Shown here: piece by piece, positions 10,161 to 20,492 of the stretch
How positions within the stretch are numbered: the first letter of the stretch is position 1
Layout: every line of letters starts with the position of its first letter
Assembly: GCF_014356525.2 (NCBI RefSeq)
Contig: NC_052510.1
Location: 58,923,774 to 58,987,773 of the forward strand
Reading direction: 5' to 3'
Length of the DNA: 64,000 nucleotides
DNA from: Nilaparvata lugens
Lineage: Eukaryota; Arthropoda; Insecta; Hemiptera; Delphacidae
Translations under genes and position numbers: made by a program
The notes under the pieces: generated by a model
Told to the model about the DNA's origin: nothing
Seen by the model: the letters and a program-made list of their open reading frames with translations, nothing else
Databases searched by the model: none

Positions 10161-10924
10161 CTTTGCTTGGAAAGCTTGTCTGAAGTCTTGCGGTCTGAGC
10201 TGGGCTTCGCCATGATCCCAGACTTCAAATTTTAGAAGGCAAGTTTCGGACTTTGATCTTATGCGGTTTAACTCACTCACTCTCTCCCTCTGTAGTTCCC
10301 TCTCTCTCACTCACACATGCCGTCTCTCATCGGAATCTTCACCACCATCTAGCCCCAACACTACACCATCAAACCGTGAATTTCATTGTGGAATCATAAT
10401 CACGTAACGCTATGATATTGTAAGCCGAATATTCTGTGAATTGTAAAGGGTGGGACTGTATAGTCAACCACACAATCATATTTTAATTCATCATCTTCTT
10501 ACAAGGATTAGGCTCTATTGGCCTGTACCGGCATCCATTTCTGATTCATTGTAGTGAAATTGTCCTCACACTCTCAATCATAGTATTGTTTCACTCATTG
10601 ATCGCCTTCTCTCAAGAAGAGGAATATACATTTTTGTGATATAACCTTTCTGGAGAAAGCATAGAGAAACAAACACTATATGAACCATATTATAATCTTC
10701 CCTTATCTCTGTTGAAAGCTGCTCTTATATATCTGGAAGCTAAAAATCCAAGTAGCCTTTTTTGAACTATCATTCACCATTGAATAAAAAGTCTAAGAAA
10801 TCGTCAAAACTCACAGGTTTCTGTGATTATTTCTATTAGTATTTAGTATTTCTATCAAATATGAATAATTACCCCAAATATTATTCACCACATGTTTTAC
10901 CACATCACAACCGGGAAAAAAGGT
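10161..10924. other. No gene seen; contains a family C fragment
   Basis: A CT-rich patch lies at 10274-10320. A decayed family C piece lies at about 10780-10905, with AAAAAGTCTAAGAAATCGTC and later ATGAATAATTACC. No coding motif. Confidence 0.4.
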
Positions 10925-11571
10925 AGTCTCTAAAGGCTGTGCAAAGGCTAGAAATAAACTTTTTTTACTTGTGATATTTTTCAAAGTTTTTTGATTTGTA
11001 TATCATCAAGATATCAAAATGAAAACGTTTTCTCAGGAAAACATTATTTCCGATTATTACTTTCTGAGATATGAGCGACTGAAGTTTGAATTTTTGGGAC
11101 AGAACATTTCAAATTCGGTACGATATAAATCCATGAGTTTGTGAGGATGGATTCTTCATGATATTGTTGATCTAGTAAAACAAATATTTTGTGAAAATAT
11201 CAATTTTTGGAAAAGTTATTCAATTTACCAAAGATAACTCAACTAAAAGTTATTTTTGGTTATTTTTAATAAATTGAATAACTATCTTAAAAATTCATAT
11301 TCTCAGAAAAAAAATTTTTTACTAGATCAACAATACCATGAAGAATCTATCCTCTCAATCTCATGGATTTATCTCTTACCGAATTTGAAATGTTCTATCC
11401 CAAAAATTTAAACTTTAGGCGCTCATATCTCAAAAAGGAATGACCAGAAAAAAATGTTCTCCTGAGAAAACTTTTTAATTTTGATATATTGATGATATAC
11501 AAATGAAGCAAGTTTGAAAAATATCACGAGTAAAAAGTTTATTGTTAGACTTTGCACAGCCAAGAGAGAAC
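10925..11571. mobile_element. Large fold-back element, about 650 bp
   Basis: The left arm starts GTCTCTAAAGGCTGTGCAAAG and the right arm ends CTTTGCACAGCCAAGAGAGAAC. The arms, about 300 bases each, pair throughout: GATATGAGCGACTGAAG with CTTTAGGCGCTCATATC, and CATGATATTGTTGATCTAGT with ACTAGATCAACAATACCATG. The centre is near 11245. It has no coding content. Arm divergence is visible, so it is older than C1. Confidence 0.8.
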
Positions 11572-12079
11572 ATTTCTAATCCATGTCTAATCGAGTGTTA
11601 GAAATGTGAAAAATTCCACTGACTGTCAGAATGTTCGGAAGTGTACAAGTACCACCTAGTTAGTGGCGCTACCTACCGGCTGATCTGATAACTACACTGG
11701 TAGGCGTTCGAATCCACCAATCAGAAGAGAGTATGAGGAGCTAGGAGGCGTGGCTTGCTATTATTTGTCCAATAGTCATACTCAAGATTTTTGTTTTCTC
11801 TATCGATCTCTCTCGCTTCCACTGCCTCTCATCGATATCAATCTATTATCAATAGATCAATATTAATTAATCTTCAGAGAGAGATAATTAATAGGAAAAT
11901 TCTTGTATATTCTTTTCGAAGAGCGGAGTCATACTTATCACTAGTACAGAGTTACCTACAAAGTTATATTGAATTATGTGAAGCATAGAGATTTGAAATC
12001 ACGATTTCAAATCCGTATTCATAGTTACTGTAATATTATGGAGTATCAACCTTATTATTTTTGACACTTGTATTTGTAA
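11572..12079. other. No gene seen
   Basis: The region 11630-11760 (GTGGCGCTACCTACCGGC) is less AT-rich, but no frame is convincing. The 65-residue frame at 11791-11988 has no motif. Confidence 0.35.
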
Positions 12080-12196
12080 AAATTTCGGAGAAGACAGTTT
12101 TGGGCTATGCCTGTTGTCTTCTCCCAATCATATTATATTTATTATAATTATGATCTGTAATGACAATGGAATAAATAAATAAATAAATAAATAGAA
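12080..12196 (+). mobile_element. Family N retroposon 3' end (N4)
   Basis: GGAGAAGACA at 12088 pairs perfectly with TGTCTTCTCC at about 12115-12124, across GTTTTGGGCTATGCCTGT. The tail is a run of AAAT units ending at 12195. This is the cleanest copy, with a 10-bp uninterrupted stem. Confidence 0.7.
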
Positions 12197-12625
12197 TAAA
12201 TTATATGACTTCTGAAGTAATAGTATTGTTTCGTTCTAAGAAGGAACCTCTCGATGCTGGGACGAAAATAGTAAAGTTATATAAGAGTATAGTTGTAAAG
12301 TATATAGTTGTATTACAACTATAGTTGCAGTATATTATTTGAGGTATGTATGTATATAATGTCTAGTTGTATAGTTGTATAGTATATAGTTGTTGTATAA
12401 GTTGTATAAGAGTATACCCACAGATTCAAACCTTGAGATAATAACCACAGTTTCTTGTCTATAGTATTGATAATAATATTGATAACACAGAATAAATAGT
12501 AAGAGAGAGCATTCATTCATACATTGAGTCATAAATTACTGTAGCGTAGTGAAAAAACAGACCTAGCCCCAAATTTCTATTCCTCAATGTATACATGTAA
12601 AAAAATTTACAAAACAAAAGTATAA
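12197..12625. other. No gene seen; TATAGTTG low-complexity patch
   Basis: Between about 12285 and 12415 the words ATAGTTGTA and TATAGTTG alternate in both orientations. No coding motif. Confidence 0.45.
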
Positions 12626-12875
12626 AGCCGCGTCCACACTATGTCGATCGACACCGATCGACAAAGTCGATCGACAATGTCGAACAAGTCTGGACGTGTC
12701 GCTAGACATTGTTGAGCGCTGTCGAGTCGAGTCGAACGCAACCCGAATCAGGTCGGTCCGGATCAAAGACAGTCGAGTCGAAGGCACCAGTGTGGACGTG
12801 TCGATCTTGTCACTGCCGTTTCAAAAAATAGAATAGTGCTATACTGTTGTTCAAGTGCTTATATTTTTATTGAAA

Positions 12876-13067
12876 ATGAATTGGAGTGATACCCAAACGT
12901 CGAATTTTATTGAAATGTACCGTGATCGTTCCTACTTATGGGATTCAAGTGATGTTGACTATAAAAACAGAAACAAACGGCATGATGGTTTGGTGGGAAT
13001 TGCGGTGTCATTTGGCATTGAAAAAGTGGAGGTGGAAAAGAAAATTAGAAATTTGCAAGGGCAATAA
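12876..13067 (+). pseudogene. MADF-domain protein, N-terminal fragment (Harbinger ORF)
   Basis: Sixty-three residues from ATG at 12876 to a stop at 13065. The motif order is that of a MADF/trihelix-type DNA-binding domain: FIEMYRDRSYLWD, then DYKNRNKRHDGLVGIA, then FGIEKVEVEKKIRNL. The family needs a further tryptophan/arginine helix after NLR..Y, which is lost at the deletion junction. Autonomous PIF/Harbinger elements encode such a protein beside the transposase, where it helps bring the transposase to DNA. An earlier GTG in frame at 12855 is a less likely start. Being truncated, it is probably non-functional. Confidence 0.8.
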
Positions 13068-13072
13068 GCAAT

Positions 13073-13230
13073 AAATCTTCCATAAATTCCTCCGTACTAT
13101 ACTTTTTTCTGCCTCGAACAAGGCTAGGCCGTACCCAAAATCTCCGCGGGCGACTATCTTTTTGGCTTCCCAAGATGGCAATAAGAATTGCAGCAGAAGC
13201 CGCTGCTCCAGCATCTTCATCATCACTATC
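13073..13230 (-). pseudogene. HARBI1-type transposase, N-terminal fragment
   Basis: On the - strand the frame reads DSDDEDAGAAASAAIL, then RPRRFWVRPSLV and KYSTEEFMEDLL. The acidic start followed by RRFWVRPxL is the usual N-terminus of PIF/Harbinger transposases, which are DDE nucleases; the catalytic part is absent. The codon before DSDDED is not ATG, so the native start may be lost, although the frame stays open upstream to 13434. After MEDLL the frame runs into the antisense of the MADF fragment, which marks the deletion junction. Confidence 0.8.
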
Positions 13231-13438
13231 TTTTATATAAAAACTCGATTTATATTTAAAATAAAACACTCGATTAAATATAAAACACTCGATTATGTAT
13301 GAAAATTTATGATGGTTGTCGGTCGACTCGTCCACATGTACTGAGGCAATTTTGTCGAGTTGACACAGTCGAAGGTGTCGAGCGACTTTATCGATCGACC
13401 GGGTCGACAGAGTCGATCGACATAGTGTGGACACGGCT

Positions 13439-13870
13439 TAACACCGTTTTAAAGCGACTGATTGGCAAGTATATCTTCCAGGTAAATCACAGTACATAAA
13501 TAGCGACCCCTCATTTCTAATTACGCAACAACGGAAATTGGCTTCATTATTCTATATAGCTGGTCGCGCTAATTCGGCCGTGAGAGAGAGTCGACCAACA
13601 AATTAATTAATAAAGAGCTCCTGGAACCATTAAAATAATTGTTCGCTTGATGCTCCACTTCACCGGAAACAACGCCATGTTTCATTGAGAGCTGTTTGTG
13701 CAACCTGTCAGATGAAACTAAGGGTTGGATAACTGTATAAAATTTCCACCAACTTCCATTCTCTTTTTTCCACGTCAACTCTACTTCCCCTTCACAAACT
13801 CTATTTTCACAACTCTTCAAACGCATTGTTTATTATTCTCCCACCCCAACCGATCGCGTGCTGTAAACTG
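13439..13870. other. Low-repeat island, candidate regulatory DNA
   Basis: From about 13500 the sequence is not obviously repetitive. It has homeodomain-like words such as CTAATTACGC, AAATTAATTAATAAAG and CATTAAAATAATTG. An 85-residue - strand frame (13569-13826) has no recognised motif. A regulatory role is only inferred. Confidence 0.25.
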
Positions 13871-14929
13871 TATACTCCCAGGGCTTTCAATATAATTAAA
13901 ACGTCCTATCAGTAATATTGTAGGTAACGTATTATTCAGTGCGCCCGGTAATAAAGTAACACTATAATTATCACCTCTCTTGTTTCATTATAGAGACATT
14001 GATGAAAATTTATTTGGTTGGATGTCAAATAGCGTATCATCCGTTAAATTTATAGCTTCACCTTTATTTCTGTGTAATTGTGGACTGATTTGTCCCTGGT
14101 GACATATTTGAAAGGTAATGTTATTGGGGGGTTTGGAACAGTGTTTGTTTGGTGAAAATTGTAATCGTTCCTAGAATTCTGTATTCTATTAGCTGATAAT
14201 TTATTATTATTTGATTCATTGGGGATAGAGTTTGTCTGATTGTGTCAATTTTCAGATGAATACATTAGAATAGAATAATGATTAGCTGAAAATAATTTGA
14301 AACAATACATGCATAGATCTCAAAATAAATATTAATACTAGGGACGCACGACAGTGTTGAATGCCTCCTGCATGGTTAGCCCTCAGTTCAGGAATTAAAA
14401 GTCACATACAATGTTTGCTAAGCACCCATCTGTGAGTAATTATTGAATACGAATGTATAAGAAGAATCATAGCTCAAAATCTATAGCCATGAGCTGAACA
14501 AGTTTTAGAGCTTATTGCTCTGGAGTCATAAGCTTATTAGATTATGGAGTTTATAGCTCCAATAAAATTTTCTCCTAGCTGATCTCCCAGTTGTCAATAT
14601 TTGCCGTTGCAGAAGTGAGCTGCTAGGTACTAATCCAGTGATAGGGTGGATGTGGCGACAATCTATTAATTGGATTTCATCCTACAATTATTGTTACCCC
14701 GAATAATAATATCAACAACCCACCTCAACCTTACACCTTTCTCCATTCAATCATCAAATCACATTCAGCCCTGAATTTAAATAAAATTTGTGCTCAAAAC
14801 AAGTAGTCATTGAGTTCACTTGTTTTGACATTGAAATGGGTTATATTCGTATTTGGTTAAATTATATTATAGTATATTACCATACGTATCATTTTAGCAC
14901 ATAACGGAAAACACTTTAAAGTTTTATAA
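13871..14929. other. No gene seen; short palindromic words
   Basis: AT-rich. Around 14480-14600 the words ATAGCTCAAAATC, GAGCTTATTGCTC and GAGTTTATAGCTCC form small inverted repeats. TGTTTTGACATTGAA at about 14820 recurs at 15193, on the other side of the fold-back element that follows. Confidence 0.4.
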
Positions 14930-15132
14930 TATCAATTGAAACAGAGGATACACATGAAACGGATAGATTAAAAACACTTAAAAACTTACATTTAAACGAA
15001 AATTTTCGGAAGTGAAGACTTCACTTCCTGTTTGATTGACAAAGGGGGCCCAGCTCCCGGAAATTTTCGTTTAAATGTAAGTTTTTAAGTATTTTTGATC
15101 TATCTGTGTCATGTGTATCCTGTTTTAATTTA
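14930..15132. mobile_element. Fold-back MITE, about 200 bp
   Basis: The left arm GGATACACATGAAACGGATAG...AAACTTACATTTAAACG pairs with the right arm CGTTTAAATGTAAGTTT...ATGTGTATCC. The loop of about 50 bases holds AAGTGAAGACTTCACTT, itself a palindrome, and GGGGGCCCAGCTCCC. CCATACGTATCAT occurs on both sides (14880 and 15135), which may reflect a target or flank duplication. Confidence 0.7.
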
Positions 15133-15251
15133 TACCATACGTATCATAGTATATTATTGTATTAATATGGTATATTACGTATTATAGGTTAAATTGTTTT
15201 GACATTGAATTAGGTTTTATCGGACCAAATTACTAATTTGAGATTCACTTT

Positions 15252-15470
15252 TTGTGTAGTTGAGAAGTTGATATTGTGGTAATTATTCATATTAAATAAA
15301 AAGACTAAGAAATTGTCAAAACACCACAGATTTATTGATACTTAGAAATATACTTTAATTTAATTTAGTTGAGAAGTTGATATTGTGGTAATTATTCATA
15401 TTAAATAAAAAAGACTAAGAAATTGTCAAAAAACCACAGATTTATTGATACTTAGAAATATAATTCAATT
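15252..15470. mobile_element. Two tandem half-copies of family C
   Basis: TAGTTGAGAAGTTGATATTG through CACAGATTTATTGATAC occurs twice head to tail (about 15257-15348 and 15366-15462). The opposing arm and the GACCGGTTTCGG core are missing. The two halves are nearly identical, pointing to a recent local duplication. Confidence 0.75.
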
Positions 15471-15834
15471 ATTTATTTTGAAATTCATTACATTAAGACA
15501 TTTCTAACAAGATGAATATTCTTGAAAGTAGGCCAACTTATCCAGCGAGATTTTATCCTTAACTTATCCAGAAGACACCCTTCTATATTCTATATAATTT
15601 GCCCATCCTCTGCTAGCAGAGGTTTGAGAGTAGCTTTGCTTCACACGATTTACTTGGTACTCAATTTTTTTTCAGGGCTGCTACTAAAATTATTGAACAC
15701 AGTCGAATAGGAGTTGAAACTAGTTGTATTCTGATCAAATTGGAAACTTGATAGATTTTATCGTGTTTCGAGCTGTAAACAATGCAAGTATAATCAACAG
15801 ACATCTTCAAGGAGTACTCCACTTGCCTGTGTTG
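15471..15834. other. No gene seen; one short hairpin
   Basis: CCTCTGCTAGCAGAGG at about 15607 is a 16-base perfect palindrome. Otherwise unremarkable AT-rich DNA. Confidence 0.4.
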
Positions 15835-16247
15835 TTTAGTAGGTGGAAGAGGTCGCAGCCTTGTAAAAATCTAAAGCAATCGTAGTAGGGAGGAAGGCTT
15901 TGAGGGTGGCAGTTGTTTGAGCCTAACCTAACCTCTGCTCCGAAGTTTGAGTAGTACAGATGCCAACCCCAGCACCAGGACCCTGGCTCCGTTTGACGCC
16001 CAAAACGGAGTATTTCCGTCACTTAACTCGATTTCCCGTTTGATCCGGGAAGGCGTCTTGAGGCAGCAGCCAACGACTATCAAATCACCGGATTTAATTA
16101 CAACCCTGAGATGAAAGGGTATGTAGCCCCGGGGCGCTGGATGACCGTCTTCGAGCCCCAAAATTATACACCGGACAAAGTTCACAACTGGGTTCACACA
16201 AAACCGTCAGCATTACCTAAACCAGAGGCATTGATGCAAATTACTAG
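15835..16247. other. Low-repeat, GC-balanced island
   Basis: This stretch has higher GC and no repeat I recognise: AGCCTAACCTAACCTCTGC, GGCTCCGTTTGACG, GTAGCCCCGGGGCGC. Short frames on both strands (for example 15928-16197 on the - strand) show no domain. It could be a regulatory element or an untranslated exon of an unseen gene. Confidence 0.3.
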
Positions 16248-16495
16248 AAATTCTGCCAGCTTGAAACCAAGCAACCCCTGTTTAGTTCATCTTGGATTCA
16301 CTTCAATGTGTCATCACTGCTCAAATTCAAATCACCAATACAAACTACTAGGAACTACTGTCAGTTTAAAGCCAAACAACCCTTGCTCAGTTTATCTTGG
16401 ATTCACTTCTTACTGTCATCATAGCTTCAATCTAAAACATCAATCCAAACTATAAGAAATACTGACAGTGTTAATCCCCCGCCCAGTTTGTCTCA
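16248..16495. repeat. Tandem repeat, 105-bp unit, just over two copies
   Basis: Units begin near 16248, 16353 and (partial) 16458. They share GTCAGTTTAAAGCCAA-like starts, TTGGATTCACTTC and CAATCCAAACTA. The unit is 105 bases, a multiple of three, so the + strand frame 16111-16455 contains a 35-residue repeat (SLKPSNPCLVHLGFTS / SLKPNNPCSVYLGFTS). Coding is not supported otherwise. The words resemble the reverse complement of 9890-10160 and part of 26750-26825. Confidence 0.7.
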
Positions 16496-17060
16496 AGAGA
16501 ATCCATTGAAAGCTTTCACTTAAGAACGATCTTAACCAATGAAACTTGCAGCTAATATATTGCATTCCCAAACAGAGGGGTGCCTGTTTCCACATTCATC
16601 AATCTTGAAGAGTTTGAACCTCAGTTGGCTTTAAACTCGGGTTGTATGATTCAACAACCTCATATTGAATTTGTGTGTAGCATAATATTAAAACATGGAT
16701 TTCATGGGTAGCATAGTGGGATCAAGTCTTACTATAAGTCAGTCACATGAATTATTATATGAGTAAGTAAGATGTAGAAAATGGAGAAGTCTGACTGACT
16801 GAACAGTCATTTCTTCTAAATCTCAAGTCAGTCGAATTGTGTCACAGATTAGGGTTATCCATGAGGCGCCAGACCTTGACTGTATGAGACTGTACATTCA
16901 TGGGGAACAATGGAACATGATCATATGAACATAATTCGTGAATTGGAAACTGCAGCAATGATGTCAATCCATTGATTGTTCTCAAAGTCAGTCTTGTAGT
17001 AGAAAAATGGATCTGTGAAGATAATAAATACTATTGGAGGCAATACTAACGAATGACTAA
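16496..17060. other. No gene seen
   Basis: No motif-bearing frame and no clear repeat. The sequence is moderately AT-rich. Confidence 0.35.
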
Positions 17061-17242
17061 AGGTGCGTACAGATATAAGCGCCTCCAACACGTTCCGCGC
17101 ACGCCCCGCAATCGCTCCGATCATGAACGTTACGGGAGATGTTAGCTCTTCTCGCGTTCGACTCTTGCTCCCAGGTCGATCATCAATCGATCTGCTCGAG
17201 TGACGTTCGATTGCGGAGCAGAGCGGAAGTCTGTACGCACCT
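17061..17242. mobile_element. Family D Harbinger-type MITE (D2)
   Basis: 182 bp from AGGTGCGTACAGATATAAG to GTCTGTACGCACCT, flanked by TAA at 17058-17060 and 17243-17245. Its GC-rich interior (CAATCGCTCCGATC, GTCGATCATCAATCGATC, GTGACGTTCGATTGCGGAG) matches the reverse complement of 60246-60452, so these two are full relatives. 2887-3052 shares only the ends. Confidence 0.85.
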
Positions 17243-17540
17243 TAACGAATACTGACGATGTAGCCGATGTACATGATTTAGAACTGAACAATTTTTTTTA
17301 AGTACAATAAGCATTTCGAAGAATGAAGCTGGATGAATATTGCTGGTTGAGATTGTTTGAGATATTGAGTCTACATTGTTTTCATCCATTTCCATCACAA
17401 TTACTTTTGAAAATCAACACAATTTCAGTGGCATGAACATAGATTCTGTATTTTTGGAAAATCAATGAAGATTCCAATCGCCGCCTTTTGGCTATCACGT
17501 AGATATTTTCCACTTGCTTATTGTGAATGTTCAATTCAAA
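17243..17540. other. No gene seen
   Basis: Plain AT-rich DNA between the family D element and the GAA array. No motif. Confidence 0.35.
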
Positions 17541-17549
17541 GAAGAAGAA

Positions 17550-17580
<31 letters not shown>

Positions 17581-17700
17581 AAGAAGAAGAAGAAGAAGAA
17601 GAAGAAGAAGAAGAAGAAGAAGAAGAAGAAGAAGAAGAGAAGAAGAAGAAGAAGAAGAAGAAGAAGAAGAAGAGAAGAAGAAGAAGAGAAGAAGAAGAAG

Positions 17701-17732
<32 letters not shown>

Positions 17733-17816
17733 GAAGAAGAAGAAGAAGAAGAAGAAGAAGAGAAGAAGAAGAAGAAGAAGAGAAGAAGAAGAAGAAGAAG
17801 AAGAGAAGAAGAAGAA
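17541..17816. repeat. GAA trinucleotide array, about 276 bp
   Basis: A run of AGA/GAA units with several single GA or TAG interruptions that shift the phase. It creates long Arg, Lys, Glu, Ser, Leu and Phe homopolymer frames on both strands, which are not genes. GAA/TTC tracts of this length can form triplex (H-DNA). Confidence 0.95.
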
Positions 17817-18645
17817 TTTGTTCCCCATTGCTATGACGTTTGCATGAACCGCTCAATGTGAAAGTGGCACGTCTTGACCAATGGCAAATGTTCAACGTGA
17901 TTGGTGATTCATCTACCAATCATATCGCTTCATCAATACTATCCGTTCTGCTGCTCTATCATAGTGTACCAGGAATTGATAAGTGTATAACAGAAGAAAC
18001 CAGTATCATGATATTCCAGTATATTATATTTATAATTATTGTGACAAATTCGAGTCTTCATATTATAAATTGTAATGATATGAGTGATAATAATATTTTA
18101 TTAATGAAAATGAAATAATTCCAATACTTGATCATCTTCATCACTGATGACTCCCACTGATCACAGAAGACTCTGTTTTCGCCACACTGAACAGAAAACA
18201 GCTGTTTTCCAGTCCCTAAGTAGATCTGAAAGACATTGTTTGCAGACGACTCTTGTCTGACGTCAGAACAGGTTTTTTTCCGGCCTAGGTCGGAAAGAGT
18301 ACCCTTTCCAGCCGCTAACATGGAACTAAGAAAGGTGATCAAAAAACTTTTCATTATTTGTGTTCATTATTCAAGAATTGAAACATTTATATATAATATC
18401 ATCTTATTGTCATTTGAAAGAATAAAAAAGTATAAACTCAACCTCCCACATAATTGAACATCTTTAATCTTTCAGGTTATTTAGACAAATCAGAATAAAA
18501 AATAAAAATACTTGGACAATTTCCTGATATTCAGATTATCTCAGATTTGCTAGAGCTATCACCTTCCACTTCTGCTTTCGGAAGTGCTTAGTAAACAACT
18601 ATTCTCATATATATTGTTGATTTTTCTGTGTGGCGAAAAATAGCG
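17817..18645. other. No gene called; short palindromes
   Basis: Frames at 17840-18118 and 18058-18354 show no domain. TCTGACGTCAGA at 18256-18267 is a perfect palindrome around a CRE-type TGACGTCA, and CCGGCCTAGGTCGG follows at about 18281. The local sequence AACAGAAAACAGCTGTTTTC at 18190 is also self-complementary. Confidence 0.35.
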
Positions 18646-18766
18646 TTCGCACCACAAGCAAAAATGTTTTTCCGGCTCTCGATCTTTTCTAGTCCTCGGC
18701 CTACGGTCTCGGACTTGAAAACCGATTTTGAGCCGGAAAAGTATCATTTTCTGCTCTAGGTGCGAA
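18646..18766. repeat. Three-tier hairpin with CCTACGG core
   Basis: Nested stems: TTCGCACC with GGTGCGAA (18646 and 18759), TTTTCCGGCTC with GAGCCGGAAAA (18668 and 18730), and AGTCC with GGACT around CTCGGCCTACGGTCTC. The architecture and core resemble 20025-20126. Possibly a MITE centre. Confidence 0.65.
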
Positions 18767-19055
18767 ATATACTATTATGTTGACAAATCTTTCAACCGGA
18801 GCAAACATGATATAGGAGTTCAATGATGATGACTTTCTCATAGGCATCATCCTAAAATCAACTCCGGAAAATGCTGATACAGAATTTTAGCAGCACGTCA
18901 TGAAAAACCGAGAAAATATGCTGTCTTATAGATGAAAGTCCGTTACCCGCCTTGTTATTCTTTACACGAGGCCTTGATAAACTGGCAACTCCTTTGGGCA
19001 ACGCTTTACGAGTCTCTCAACGCTCGAGTAATATCACCTCACCGCATTCTCACAT
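18767..19055. other. No gene seen
   Basis: No motif-bearing frame. No clear repeat beyond short A-rich runs. Confidence 0.35.
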
Positions 19056-19061
19056 GAGAGA

Positions 19062-19092
<31 letters not shown>

Positions 19093-19228
19093 TGAGTGAG
19101 GAGAGAGAGAGAGAGAGAGTGAGAGTGAGAGGGAGAGAGAGAGAGTGAGTGAGTGAGTGAGAGAGAGTGAGAGAGTGAGAGAGAGTGGAAGAATGAGTGA
19201 GAGAGAGAGAAAGAGTGAGAGAGAGTGA
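19056..19228. repeat. GA-rich microsatellite (GAGAGT/GAGA)
   Basis: About 170 bases of GA with regular GTGA interruptions. The Ser/Leu-rich - strand frames that span it are by-products. Confidence 0.9.
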
Positions 19229-20024
19229 CATGCCATCCAAGATGGTGTACGTCCCGGAAAATGACAGCAAGCAAAGTTCAGCAACCGGAAAATGGCTTGC
19301 GATTTGATGGGTGACCGCTTGTAATGCTGAGGAAAAGCTAGTTCCCCGACAAGGAAAAGCCTGGTGGAAACTATTCAGGACTTGTTGAAGAGCTAGATGA
19401 CTTTGACATGAAGTCTTCAGCAACTTTGTATGATGATGTGGTGTTGGATGAGTCAGTTCATTGTAAACTGAGTTTTATTTAATATGAGTGTCTCAGATTT
19501 CTGTGAAGAGTATTACATATATTACAGTATTATTATTGTAGTGATAATGATGTAGTATTACATCTATTCAGAGTAGTTTCACCAGTATAAAACCTTCAAG
19601 GGAAATTTACTTTTCCTACAGTTACGTTGAAAAGTGGCCATTGCTGCACTGATTACAGAACGCAAAGAATCACTTTTTCGCTCTAGTGCGAGAAAAATTT
19701 TTCTGCACTCCAGATTTGCAACATGGCAACGCAAAATACTTAGTAGGTTATATGGAGCAACAGTGCAGCAAAATGAAAATGAAGTTGGTAACAGTGACTG
19801 CTGTGGCTGCTATAGTGAGCAGAGGTGCAACGAAGCACAACGCGCTAATTATTATTCATTATATATTATAACCAAGGACAACGAGGACTTTAGGATTTTA
19901 GGATTGAGGTTTTTATCAATAATAAAATTACACAGAAAAACATTTGATGCATTTCAGGCAATTTTACCCATAATTACCCACTTTTCATATTCAATGGTAA
20001 CTGTAGGAAAAACTTGTGAAATAC
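19229..20024. other. No gene called; unrecognised frame
   Basis: A 177-residue + strand frame spans 19634-20167. It has no domain, and its last third lies over the four-tier hairpin at 20025-20126, so I treat it as chance. TTTTTCGCTCTAGTGCGAG at 19674 is a small fold-back word. Confidence 0.35.
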
Positions 20025-20126
20025 GTGCGCAAAGTTCCTCTGCTGCACTCAAGAAACCATTCCGCCCTCGCCTACGGCTCGGGCGTAAACGTTTCTTTCG
20101 GTGCAGCAAACTGACACTTTGCGCAC
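20025..20126. repeat. Four-tier hairpin with CCTACGG core
   Basis: Stems from outside in: GTGCGCAAAGT with ACTTTGCGCAC, GCTGCAC with GTGCAGC, AAGAAAC with GTTTCTT, and CGCCC with GGGCG around TCGCCTACGGCTC. The pairing is too extensive for chance in AT-rich DNA. It shares its core with 18646-18766. Confidence 0.75.
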
Positions 20127-20492
20127 TAGTTGCACAAATAACTATAGTGCCATATTTGTTTGGATAGGAAGCATTAACGCTATTCATAAGGATACTGACA
20201 ACAATCGAATTAGAAACATTGATTATATATTTATAAGAAATTTTGACAGTTTGGAATTAACCTCACTCTATAGCAGTATCGTTAGTGACTGTCACTTGAA
20301 GTAGTGTGATATGTGAGATACTTGACAGGTATTAATTCAGGTATAATATATAGTCGCTGTAAATTTAATAATATATGGTGTTTAAAACTCAAATATCAAT
20401 CATCATTTCCTTAAATAATTGTGAATATGCTCAGTGAAATACTTCACTGAAATATATCTACTCAGTATACAGTTATCCAATACAATGCTCTA
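20127..20492. other. No gene seen
   Basis: AT-rich, with no repeat or coding motif that I recognise. Confidence 0.35.

Larger units (their letters stand above)
12626..13438. mobile_element. PIF/Harbinger transposon, internally deleted
   Basis: The 813-bp element is bounded by 27-bp TIRs with one mismatch, starting AGCCGCGTCCACACTATG on the left and AGCCGTGTCCACACTATG on the reverse right. It is flanked by TAA at 12623-12625 and 13439-13441, the target length and sequence typical of PIF/Harbinger. Subterminal DNA on both sides is rich in CGATCGAC and GTCGA words, plausible transposase-binding sites. Inside lie the N-terminus of a MADF protein (+ strand) and the N-terminus of a HARBI1-type transposase (- strand), facing each other with their C-terminal parts missing. 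A deletion joining near 13068-13075 explains this. It is non-autonomous. Confidence 0.9.

Noticed and set aside
16111..16455. 114-residue frame with a 35-residue internal repeat as a repeat protein
   Set aside because: The repeat unit is 105 bp by chance divisible by three; no start context, no homologue and similar DNA elsewhere is not open.
17382..17919. Poly-Arg, Lys, Glu, Ser, Leu and Phe frames
   Set aside because: By-products of the GAA array.
19034..19423. Ser/Leu-rich 129-residue - strand frame
   Set aside because: Follows the GAGA microsatellite; no domain outside it.
19634..20167. 177-residue + strand frame
   Set aside because: No domain; its final third lies over a perfect multi-stem hairpin, which argues for non-coding repeat DNA.
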